Assembly (NCBI GenBank): GCA_900315705.1
Contig: ONAB01000026.1
Location: 1-40,565 of the forward strand
Reading direction: 5' to 3'
Origin: an uncultured Bacteroidales bacterium
Lineage (GTDB): Bacteria > Bacteroidota > Bacteroidia > Bacteroidales > WCHB1-69
DNA: 40,565 nt
In this document: piece after piece, positions 1 to 6,662 of the stretch
How the letters are laid out: each line of letters opens with the position of its first letter
How positions within the stretch are numbered: position 1 is the first letter of the stretch
Made by a program: the position numbers and the translations under genes
The notes under the pieces: generated by a model
Told to the model about the DNA's origin: nothing
The model's input: the letters and a program-made list of their open reading frames with translations, nothing else
Databases searched by the model: none

Positions 1-1107
1 GTACTTCTTGGCCAATTCAGGATACTTCATGCTACCGATGAGGTTATTGACATACTGCTGGATGCCACCCGGAAACTGCGGCATCACATCCGGATTCTCA
101 CAGACCGGCTCATCAATGGTCACTTCCTCTCCTACCAACTCATCGGCGACCTCCTCTTTCGGATGACAGTTCACCAACAAGAGTCCGGCGATGATGGGAA
201 CGAGCGCGAGCAGCCACCAGGCGGACACCCTGCGCTTTACCGGCTGGTTCATCATCAGAATCCGCTTCTTGGTCAGCAAATGGCGGAAGCTGTTGCCCAC
301 GGGCACAAACTTGCCCACGCACAGTTGTTTGTACAGCAGTTCTAAGTAGTCGCGGCGAGAGAATCCGCACGAGAGCACCGCCTCATCGGCCAGATACTCG
401 TGGACGCTGCTCAACTCCCTGGTGTACAAATAAATGAACGGATTGAACCATTGCATCACCCGCACCGCTTCCGTGAAGAGCAGATCCCACGTGTGGCACT
501 GGCGGATGTGCGTCCGCTCGTGCCGCAGCACCTGCTGCAACTCGCTCTCCGTGAACACTTCCGGATTCACGAACACCGAGCGCAGGAACGAGAACGGAAG
601 GTTGCCGTCGGGCTCGCCTAACACCCGCACGCACATATCGCCCGTCGAAAGCTCATCCGACAGCGCACTGCGACGATAGTAGCTGAACGTCTTAAAGAGC
701 TTGACAACCAGCAGGATAAAGGCCACTCCGCAACCGAGAACATATCCATACCATATTATATCCTTAAAAGAAAATGTTTTGGCAGTTTCTGTCGTTCCCG
801 TTGTCTCAGTTGTCATATTTGTCATATCTGCCGTTGATTCAACAGCCTCAGCTGTCGTTTCCCCAGCCACATCTACTTGAATAACAGCTGGTTTCTGTGT
901 CATCCCAAAATGTTGCGTATAAGGTTGCGCCACGGTAGCCACGCGACTCGGCATCTCAAGAGAGACAAACGGCAGCACCAACGAAAGCGCCAATGTGCCC
1001 ACAAGATAGAACCGACGCAAGCGGAACAGATTGCTCCGACGTAACGTCAGCCAATAGAAACCGAAAAAGAGTGCCATGGCGATGGCGGAAAAAAGGATCG
1101 TTTTCAT
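1..1107 (-). CDS. BlaR1/MecR1-like M56 family membrane metallopeptidase (3' end beyond window)
   Basis: The gene starts at the ATG at 1107, 2 bases after the stop of the BlaI-like gene, and stays open for 369 codons to the window edge, so the C-terminus is missing. Predicted membrane segments lie near residues 1-18, 32-50, 119-138 and 298-314, with a Thr-rich stretch (about 80-112) between the second and third. The M56 zinc site is intact: HERTH at 196-200 plus Glu237 in EYLAD. After the last membrane segment the tail reads MPQFPGGIQQY, which looks like the beginning of a TonB C-terminal-like domain, common in Bacteroidetes M56 proteins. Family knowledge: such proteins sense an envelope signal and cleave a partner BlaI repressor. 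The signal is unknown here, and no beta-lactamase gene is in view. Confidence 0.88.
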   Translation of the reverse strand, partial: MKTILFSAIAMALFFGFYWLTLRRSNLFRLRRFYLVGTLALSLVLPFVSLEMPSRVATVAQPYTQHFGMTQKPAVIQVDVAGETTAEAVESTADMTNMTTETTGTTETAKTFSFKDIIWYGYVLGCGVAFILLVVKLFKTFSYYRRSALSDELSTGDMCVRVLGEPDGNLPFSFLRSVFVNPEVFTESELQQVLRHERTHIRQCHTWDLLFTEAVRVMQWFNPFIYLYTRELSSVHEYLADEAVLSCGFSRRDYLELLYKQLCVGKFVPVGNSFRHLLTKKRILMMNQPVKRRVSAWWLLALVPIIAGLLLVNCHPKEEVADELVGEEVTIDEPVCENPDVMPQFPGGIQQYVNNLIGSMKYPELAKKY

Positions 1108-1109
1108 GA

Positions 1110-1496
1110 CTATTCGGTTTTTGCGGGTGAATCATCTTGCGGAACGGCATCGATCATCCTGCGGATGTCGTCCAGCTCTTCCAACGTAATATCCTGGTTG
1201 TTAGCGAAAAAGGAGACCATCGACTTGAAAGAGTTGTCGAAGTAGTTGCGCACGAACTGCTGCATGAACGACTCCGAGTACTGTTCCTTGCTCACCAACG
1301 GGTAGTAGCGGTTCGACTTCCCGAAGGTCTCGTGCGACACGAACCCCTTCTTTTCGAGAATGCGCACCACGGTCAGCATGGTGTTGTAGGCCGGCTTCGG
1401 TTCCGGGAAATTGGCGATGATGTCGGCGGCGAATCCCTGTTTGATCTGCCACAGCACCTGCATCACCTGTTCTTCTGCTTTGGTTAATTCTTTCAT
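1110..1496 (-). CDS. BlaI/MecI/CopY-family transcriptional repressor
   Basis: This 128-residue protein has the length and pattern of penicillinase-repressor winged-helix proteins. The N-terminus MKELTKAEEQVMQVLW is followed by a recognition region around PAYNTMLTVVRILEKKGFV, then a dimerisation tail. It sits directly upstream of the M56 peptidase with a 2-base gap, the classic repressor-sensor operon. It would bind DNA as a dimer, repress its own operon, and be inactivated by the M56 partner. The acidic tail (VPQDDSPAKTE) is longer than the core domain needs. The targets are unknown. The divergent gene at 1709 shares the same upstream region and could be co-regulated, which is inference. Confidence 0.92.
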   Translation of the reverse strand: MKELTKAEEQVMQVLWQIKQGFAADIIANFPEPKPAYNTMLTVVRILEKKGFVSHETFGKSNRYYPLVSKEQYSESFMQQFVRNYFDNSFKSMVSFFANNQDITLEELDDIRRMIDAVPQDDSPAKTE

Positions 1497-1510
1497 TGTA
1501 ATATTAATTT

Positions 1511-1588
1511 AGTGATCAGTGATTGGTGATCAGTGATCTATGTTCTAACAATTTATATTCTTCATTCTACATTCATCATTCTACATTG
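1511..1588. repeat. Degenerate intergenic tandem phrases (GTGATCA and ATTC-TACATT types)
   Basis: Variants of GTGATCAGTGATTG recur at about 1512-1538. Then variants of ATTC(A/T)TCATTCTACATT recur at about 1558-1588. Neither is coding. The same style of imperfect 8 to 15-base repetition, with different words, occurs in other spacers of this window. Confidence 0.6.
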
Positions 1589-1628
1589 AAATCGACGCGG
1601 CAAAAATACAATTATTTTTTTAATCATA

Positions 1629-1662
1629 CAACGAAAAAATTAGTTATATATTGCATTCGTTG
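1629..1662. promoter_or_regulatory. Inverted repeat in the divergent control region, candidate BlaI operator
   Basis: CAACGAA (1629-1635) is mirrored by TTCGTTG (1656-1662) with a 20-base AT-rich spacer. It lies between the BlaI-like gene and the divergent secreted-protein gene. BlaI-type repressors bind short inverted repeats near their own promoters, but this does not match the known TACA-TGTA operator, so the assignment is tentative. Downstream, TAATTTCG at 1680-1687 is a one-mismatch -7 element for the rightward gene at 1709. Confidence 0.35.
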
Positions 1663-1708
1663 AGAAAAAAATTTTTTCATAATTTCGCACCTGCAAACTA
1701 AATCCGTT

Positions 1709-2932
1709 ATGAGAAAACTTATTATTGTCATATTCAGCTGTCTCTCAGCATTTTTCGCTACCGCCAACGACGGTGTCTTCTACGCTTCCGGCAACCAGCT
1801 GATCCCGATCACGGAGACCGACATCAGCGTGAAGAAGGAGGTGCTGACCATCAACCGGGTGGGCGACCACCTGGAGGTGACCGTCTATTACGAGTTCTTC
1901 AACCCCGTGGGCGAGAAGGAACTGCTGGTCGGATTCGAGGCGAAGTCGCCTTACAACAGCAGTCTGGATCCTTTCAAGGTATTCCCGAGACATCCGCACA
2001 TCCGCAACTTCAAGGTGGCGATGAACGGAGAACCGCTGACCTTTGAAATCGCCAATGTGCCCCTGAAATACTATGACCATGTCAAAGATACCTTCCTGTC
2101 GAATCCGTATTTCAATAACGGGCACATAGAAACATGGGACAAACAACGGATTACAGACTCAATATACGCCTGGGGCGCGCCGGACCTGCCTACAGACTAC
2201 GTCTATCACTTCAAAGCGAAATTCCGCCCAGGGCTAAACATCATCTACCACACTTACGACTTCGACCTTTCTTTCTCTATCGATGAGGAATTCTATTTTC
2301 CCTACGTGCTGACCGCTGCCAACCGCTGGGCCAACCACCAAATCGATGACTTCCTGTTGTTAGTCAATATGGGCGACCGCGAATCTTTCAGCATTGATCC
2401 GGATTTTTTTCAAAGTCCTGACGAATGGAGATTCCTCGGGAAAGGCAAAACCACGACATACTCTTCTTCATACCCTACGAAAAGGGATATCCCTGTTTTC
2501 CACGTCCAAGAAGGCAGCCTCGCTTTCCGAAAGGCCAACTTCCACCCGGAAGGCGAATTGTATCTCACCAAAAGCAACACCATCCATTACTCTTTCGGTG
2601 ACCCTGACGACGCTCCTTCTTTTACAGAGACACTGGCAGAACAATATTATTCCTATTCTGATTTGCTGGCGGCCCTTCGACACGAAATCACGAATTCGCT
2701 GATTATTCCATCCGACACCGACTACGAATACAACTACGACACCCTCGTCACCCCCGAGCAGCGCCGCATCCTCAAGAACCTACCTTTCGCCTATCGGGGC
2801 TACATCTTCAAAGACAAAGCATTACGAGACTATTTCGAATCCACCGACTGGTACCTGCCGAACCCGGAATACGACGGGAAGATGGATGCTTTCAGCGCAG
2901 AGGAGAGGAAATGGGTGGAGTTTTGGAAGTAG
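1709..2932 (+). CDS. Secreted protein of unknown function (DUF4424-like)
   Basis: This 407-residue protein begins with an obvious Sec signal peptide (MRKLIIVIFSCLSAFFATA, cleavage near residue 19). The mature start NDGVFYASGNQLIPI leads into beta-rich sequence with many aromatic and acidic residues, compatible with an exported beta-sandwich protein. There is no lipobox and no later membrane helix, so a periplasmic or secreted location is likely. The N-terminal pattern resembles DUF4424-type proteins that begin shortly after cleavage with NDG and a line about default values, but I am not certain of the family. It is transcribed divergently from the BlaI/BlaR1 pair, and its stop codon touches the first base pairs of a REP hairpin. 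Function unknown. Confidence 0.8.
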   Translation: MRKLIIVIFSCLSAFFATANDGVFYASGNQLIPITETDISVKKEVLTINRVGDHLEVTVYYEFFNPVGEKELLVGFEAKSPYNSSLDPFKVFPRHPHIRNFKVAMNGEPLTFEIANVPLKYYDHVKDTFLSNPYFNNGHIETWDKQRITDSIYAWGAPDLPTDYVYHFKAKFRPGLNIIYHTYDFDLSFSIDEEFYFPYVLTAANRWANHQIDDFLLLVNMGDRESFSIDPDFFQSPDEWRFLGKGKTTTYSSSYPTKRDIPVFHVQEGSLAFRKANFHPEGELYLTKSNTIHYSFGDPDDAPSFTETLAEQYYSYSDLLAALRHEITNSLIIPSDTDYEYNYDTLVTPEQRRILKNLPFAYRGYIFKDKALRDYFESTDWYLPNPEYDGKMDAFSAEERKWVEFWK

Positions 2933-2985
2933 GAGCCGACGCTTCCAGCGTCGCACGTTATTTGACGCTGGAAGCGTCTGCTCCT
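2931..2985. repeat. REP hairpin at the 3' end of the RAYT gene
   Basis: The arms 2931-2952 and 2964-2985 are 22 bases each and pair with one mismatch around an 11-base loop. The core word is GACGCTTCCAGCGTC. The left arm overlaps the stop codon of the upstream gene, and the loop supplies the stop codon of the convergent transposase gene. Sister copies lie at 3588-3679. Confidence 0.92.
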
Positions 2986-3701
2986 AGGGTGTACTGATCA
3001 GGCCTCAAATTGCAGGGATTATGATTGATGTAGTTGACGCACGCCTCATAACTTTGCATATCACGAACAAGACGGTCGAACACATTGCGCTGCCAAACAT
3101 TCCCTCTGCGCCCTAAACGTTTGTTAATGGCATTAGCGGAAAACTGTTTGACACTACCAATGGATTTAACCACCTCGTCATCACCAATAGGGGAAAGTAA
3201 CAGATGTACGTGATTGGGCATAATAACGAAATGGTGAAGGCGATAACGTTTTCCGTTATGAAAAAGCAGTGCATTCTCAACGATTTCCCTGATTTCTCCC
3301 CGTTCCAAAATGCATTCACCGTAACCTTGATCAAGCCATCGGTCCACTTTCACGCGGATTTTATGGTTATACTCCTCTCGCGTTTCATTGTCCCACGGCT
3401 CTGGATGCTCCGTCAACCATTGTTTCTTGAAAGTCAAAAGTTCTGAAAGTTTTGCCTGAGGTAGTGAATCTGCAAGACGAAAAGTAACAAACTGCACTTT
3501 ATCTGTCTGATGCCAATGGGGCAGTTTGGAACCTTTGATACTGATGAACTTGTCTTTCTCCATAAACAGTAGTTGGCTATTTTCCGCATAGGAGGCGACG
3601 CTTCCAAGCGTTGCAGAATTGTTTATTATGACGCTGGAAGCGTCGGCTCCTGTTATGACGCTGGAAGCGTCAGCCCCTGTTTTCACTCGTTTCATTTTCA
3701 T
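2958..3701 (-). CDS. REP-associated tyrosine transposase (RAYT, Y1/IS200-like)
   Basis: A HUH single-strand DNA nuclease of the Y1_Tnp family, 247 residues from the ATG at 3701. The HUH motif is MPNHVHLLL (His164 and His166), and the candidate nucleophile is Tyr218 or Tyr224 in YEACVNYINHNP. Such enzymes cut and join REP hairpins and are thought to spread them. The frame reads into REP DNA at both ends, giving GADASSVI twice near the N-terminus and GADASSVK as the last residues. The catalytic domain itself probably starts at the internal ATG at 3563 (MEKDKFISIKG). A -7 element at 3754-3761 fits a transcript able to use 3701, so the longer start is kept with doubt. No IS ends or target duplication are visible, as expected for a domesticated RAYT. 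Confidence 0.9.
   Translation of the reverse strand: MKMKRVKTGADASSVITGADASSVIINNSATLGSVASYAENSQLLFMEKDKFISIKGSKLPHWHQTDKVQFVTFRLADSLPQAKLSELLTFKKQWLTEHPEPWDNETREEYNHKIRVKVDRWLDQGYGECILERGEIREIVENALLFHNGKRYRLHHFVIMPNHVHLLLSPIGDDEVVKSIGSVKQFSANAINKRLGRRGNVWQRNVFDRLVRDMQSYEACVNYINHNPCNLRPDQYTLGADASSVK
3588..3679. repeat. Cluster of three REP units at the 5' end of the RAYT gene
   Basis: A left-facing unit (3588-3612) pairs with a right-facing unit (3630-3652) to form a hairpin. A third unit follows at 3657-3679. All carry the GACGCTTCC(A)AGCGTC core found in the 2931-2985 hairpin. This is the usual arrangement of REPs flanking their own transposase. Confidence 0.9.
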
Positions 3702-3753
3702 ACAAGATTTTATTTTAAAGTGTTAATAAGATGTTACTAAAATTTTAAGTTTA

Positions 3754-3761
3754 CAAAGATA
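3754..3761 (-). promoter_or_regulatory. Bacteroidetes -7 element for the RAYT gene
   Basis: Reads TATCTTTG on the minus strand, a perfect TAnnTTTG match. Transcription would begin about 45 bases before the ATG at 3701. No clear -33 TTTG was seen. Confidence 0.5.
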
Positions 3762-3923
3762 GTTTTTTTTTCTGACACACTGGTCAAGGGGAAGCCACTA
3801 TTGTAAAGAATGTATGGCAGCACGTCTCTATAACGACAACAAGCTATCGCGTTGTTTTAACATAATACTATAAGGTTAACTATATTTAATAAAGTCGGAA
3901 TGAAGTAGTTTCTATTATTTTTG

Positions 3924-3931
3924 TAACTTTG
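3924..3931 (+). promoter_or_regulatory. Bacteroidetes -7 element for the lipoprotein gene
   Basis: TAACTTTG lies 21 bases before the ATG at 3953, matching TAnnTTTG exactly. The -33 region is weak (TAGTTTC). Confidence 0.55.
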
Positions 3932-3952
3932 CACTATTAAATCAACCCCACT

Positions 3953-4555
3953 ATGAGGAAACTCATCGTTGCGATATTGTGCTGTATTTCAATATCTTGT
4001 GTCAATAATCCAACGGACACGGCAAAAGATATGGATAGCGAGGACACCGCTTCCGTCGCCTCCGCATCGGAAATACACCGGATTGTGCGGGAGACCCTGC
4101 TTTACTGGGATTCGGTTTCGCCAGACAACAATGTCAAGATTGTTTCCCTTCAAGTGTTCTCCGAAGATAATCCAACCGACTCGCTCCATTGGCTTATGGT
4201 GTTTCCGCTTCCTTGTTATGACGCGGCATCATCCAATGACTATTTGGAGTTTTTTGACACAAAAGTGTCCGAATTTTATTCCATCATAGACGGAAAATTG
4301 ACCAATCTGGTATTAGACAGCTTTATGCTAAGTAGAAATGAATCCTCGTTGGAATTCGTTAACCCCGAATCCTTTCCCGAATATAAAAAATGTGACGGAG
4401 AATTCTATTATGATCCTTTGATTTGGTATTATTGTTTGCGAAACGACAGCTTCAAACTCCGACACATCGGCTATTACCTCCCCGAAAAAATCCGAAAAGG
4501 GAATTTCAAAGACACCCTTCCCGAATTTCCCTACCCTCTAAACTCTAAACCCTAA
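3953..4555 (+). CDS. Putative lipoprotein of unknown function
   Basis: A 200-residue protein with a type II signal peptide: MRKLIVAILCCISISC, with the lipidated Cys at 16 followed by VNN. The rest is hydrophilic and rich in Asp, Ser and Tyr, with no transmembrane helix or recognised domain. The candidate promoter at 3924 and a short 5' leader suggest its own transcription unit. Its stop is followed by a 24-base spacer of degenerate CCTAAAC repeats and then the serine dehydratase gene, so co-transcription with that gene is possible but not shown. Function cannot be inferred. Confidence 0.8.
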   Translation: MRKLIVAILCCISISCVNNPTDTAKDMDSEDTASVASASEIHRIVRETLLYWDSVSPDNNVKIVSLQVFSEDNPTDSLHWLMVFPLPCYDAASSNDYLEFFDTKVSEFYSIIDGKLTNLVLDSFMLSRNESSLEFVNPESFPEYKKCDGEFYYDPLIWYYCLRNDSFKLRHIGYYLPEKIRKGNFKDTLPEFPYPLNSKP

Positions 4556-4573
4556 ACCTTAAACCCTAAACTA
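4538..4573. repeat. Degenerate CCTAAAC tandem repeat
   Basis: Four to five imperfect copies of (C)CCTAAA lie between the lipoprotein and sdaA, overlapping the last lipoprotein codons. It resembles a telomere word but is short and imperfect. No function is evident. Confidence 0.7.
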
Positions 4574-4578
4574 ACAAG

Positions 4579-5766
4579 ATGGAATCCATCAAGAAAATCT
4601 TCAAAATCGGCTACGGCCCTTCGAGCAGCCACACTATGGGACCGCATCGCGCGGCTGAAATCTTCAAAGAGAGAACCCCCGACGCAAGCGGCTACCGCGT
4701 GACCCTCTACGGCAGTCTGGCGGCCACCGGCAAGGGCCACTTCACCGACAAGACCATCATCGACGCCCTTTCGCCAAAACCCACCGAAATCCTCTGGAAG
4801 CCCGAAATCCAACACGAATTCCACACCAACGCTATGCTCTTCGAATCTCTCAAGGGCGAGGAGGTGACCGACCAGTGGAAGATCTACAGCATCGGCGGCG
4901 GCGAGATTGCGGACGAGCACTCCGTGATGGACCACGAAGAGCGCTACGAAGAGAACAGTATGTCGGAAATCGTGAAATTGGTGGAGAAGTATGGTATGAA
5001 CTTCTGGGAATATGTAGAGAAGCACGAGGACACCGACCTTTGGGACTTCTTGGAGGAGCGTTGGAAGGTGATGCAGTCAACCATCGAGAAAGGGTTGCAG
5101 AACGACGGGGTGCTGCCCGGCGGACTGTACGTCAAGCGGAAAGCCACGCAGTATTACGTGAAGGCGCGCAGCTACAAGGCATCGCTGCAAGGCCGCTGTC
5201 TCGTGTCGGCCTACGCCCTGGCCACGGCGGAGGAGAACGCCTCGGGCGGCAAGATCGTCACTGCGCCCACTTGCGGCTCATCGGGCGTGCTGCCGGCGGT
5301 GCTCTATCACCTCAAACACAACCACGACTATAGCGACAAGTTCATCCTGAAGGCGATGGCCACAGCCGGACTCTTCGGTAACATCATCCGCACCAACGCC
5401 TCACTGTCCGGAGCGGAAGTGGGCTGTCAGGGCGAAATCGGCTCCGCGTGCGCTATGGCCGCTGCCGCCGCCAACCAGCTCTTCGGAGGTTCGCCACAAC
5501 AAATCGAATACGCCGCCGAGATGGGCCTGGAGCACCACCTCGGGCTCACCTGCGACCCCATCTGCGGCCTCGTACAGATCCCCTGCATCGAGCGCAACGC
5601 TTTCGCCGCCCTCCGCGCCTTGGACGCCAATCTCTTCGCTATGATGTCCGACGGCAAGCACCTCATCAGCTTCGACAAGGTGGTGAAAACGATGAATCTG
5701 ACAGGCAAAGACCTGCCGAGTTTGTACAAGGAAACGGCGATGGGGGGACTGGCAATCGTGGAGTGA
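4579..5766 (+). CDS. sdaA: L-serine ammonia-lyase, single-chain iron-sulfur type
   Basis: This 395-residue enzyme deaminates L-serine to pyruvate and ammonia in the cytoplasm. The N-terminal beta domain is marked by IGYGPSSSHTMGPHRAA (about residues 11-27), the classic SSSHTMGP substrate loop. The C-terminal alpha domain contains TAPTCGSSGVLPAVLYHL, CQGEIGSACAMAAAAANQL and CDPICGLVQIPCIERN, which supply the conserved cysteines of the oxygen-labile [4Fe-4S] cluster. Length and domain order fit the fused single-polypeptide form common in Bacteroidetes rather than split alpha and beta subunits. No promoter is obvious in the short repeat-filled upstream spacer. All expected residues appear present. 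Confidence 0.95.
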   Translation: MESIKKIFKIGYGPSSSHTMGPHRAAEIFKERTPDASGYRVTLYGSLAATGKGHFTDKTIIDALSPKPTEILWKPEIQHEFHTNAMLFESLKGEEVTDQWKIYSIGGGEIADEHSVMDHEERYEENSMSEIVKLVEKYGMNFWEYVEKHEDTDLWDFLEERWKVMQSTIEKGLQNDGVLPGGLYVKRKATQYYVKARSYKASLQGRCLVSAYALATAEENASGGKIVTAPTCGSSGVLPAVLYHLKHNHDYSDKFILKAMATAGLFGNIIRTNASLSGAEVGCQGEIGSACAMAAAAANQLFGGSPQQIEYAAEMGLEHHLGLTCDPICGLVQIPCIERNAFAALRALDANLFAMMSDGKHLISFDKVVKTMNLTGKDLPSLYKETAMGGLAIVE

Positions 5767-5782
5767 GGCATAGCGTCTCCCA

Positions 5783-5813
5783 TTCTAACTGCTAATCGCT
5801 AATGACTAATAGC
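5783..5813. repeat. Degenerate CTAAT-type tandem phrase
   Basis: Four imperfect copies of CTAA(C/T)(T/G)(C/A) with the phrase GCTAATCGCTAATGACTAAT lie between sdaA and kdsA. It is the same kind of spacer as at 1511, 4538 and 27,630, with a different word. Confidence 0.6.
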
Positions 5814-5823
5814 AAAAAAAACG

Positions 5824-5831
5824 TATTTTTG
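5824..5831 (+). promoter_or_regulatory. Bacteroidetes -7 element for kdsA
   Basis: TATTTTTG, a perfect TAnnTTTG match, ends 18 bases before the ATG at 5850. Because it lies inside the longer frame that opens at 5802, it argues that translation starts at 5850. Confidence 0.7.
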
Positions 5832-5849
5832 CACCTCAAATCTATCAAG

Positions 5850-6662
5850 ATGACAAAAGATATTCGCAAGATACTGGCTGCCGGCAACGGCAACTTCTTC
5901 CTCATTGCCGGCCCTTGTGTGGTGGAAGGGGAGGAGATAACCCTGCGCATCGCACGTGAAATCAAGGCAATATGTTCCGAACTGGAGATTCCGTTCCTCT
6001 TCAAGGCTTCCTACAAGAAAGCCAACCGCTCGTCGCTGCACTCCTTCACGGGCATCGGCAACGAGGAGGCGCTGGCCGTGCTGCGCAAGGTGAAAGAGAC
6101 GCTTGACGTGCCCATTGTCACCGACATCCACACAGAGCCAGAGGCGGCGTGGGCCGCCGAGGTGGCCGACGTGCTGCAGATTCCTGCGTTCCTGTGCCGC
6201 CAGACCGACCTGCTGGTGGCCGCCGCCCAAACGGGCAAGTTCATCAACATCAAGAAGGGGCAGTTCCTCTCTCCGGAGGCGATGCGCTTTGCGGTGGAGA
6301 AGGTGCGCGACGCCGGCAATCCCAACGTGATGGTGACCGAACGCGGCACATCCTTCGGCTATCAGGACCTCATCGTGGATTTCCGCGGTGTCAAGGCGCT
6401 GAAGGAGAACCATTGTCCCGTGGTGCTCGACTGCACCCACTCGTTGCAGCAGCCCAACCAGCCCGCGGGCGTGACCGGCGGACGCCCCGACCTTATCGAG
6501 ACTATCGCCAAGGCCGGCGTGGCCGTGGGCTTCGACGGACTCTTTATGGAAACACATCCTGACCCATCGCAGGCCCTGTCCGACGGCGCCAATATGCTGC
6601 CGCTCTCTGAACTCAAATCCCTGCTTGTACAATTGTTGAAAATACGCAAAGCCATTCTATGA
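5850..6662 (+). CDS. kdsA: 3-deoxy-8-phosphooctulonate synthase (KDO-8-P synthase)
   Basis: A 270-residue TIM-barrel enzyme that condenses phosphoenolpyruvate with arabinose 5-phosphate to make KDO-8-phosphate, the precursor of the lipopolysaccharide inner core. Diagnostic stretches are FLIAGPCVVEG near the N-terminus, FKASYKKANRSS, IVTDIH, NIKKGQFLSP, MVTERGTSFGY and DGLFMETHPDP. Cys23 in AGPC, where the E. coli enzyme has Asn, indicates the metal-dependent class. The start at 5850 (MTKDIRK) is chosen over 5802 because of the promoter element at 5824. The stop overlaps the next start as ATGA, so translation of the TMTC-like gene is probably coupled. Confidence 0.95.
   Translation: MTKDIRKILAAGNGNFFLIAGPCVVEGEEITLRIAREIKAICSELEIPFLFKASYKKANRSSLHSFTGIGNEEALAVLRKVKETLDVPIVTDIHTEPEAAWAAEVADVLQIPAFLCRQTDLLVAAAQTGKFINIKKGQFLSPEAMRFAVEKVRDAGNPNVMVTERGTSFGYQDLIVDFRGVKALKENHCPVVLDCTHSLQQPNQPAGVTGGRPDLIETIAKAGVAVGFDGLFMETHPDPSQALSDGANMLPLSELKSLLVQLLKIRKAIL

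Noticed and set aside
4538-4573. Telomere-like CCCTAAA repeats
   Set aside because: Short, imperfect and between two ordinary bacterial genes. They match the degenerate spacer style seen elsewhere, not a telomere or a linear end.
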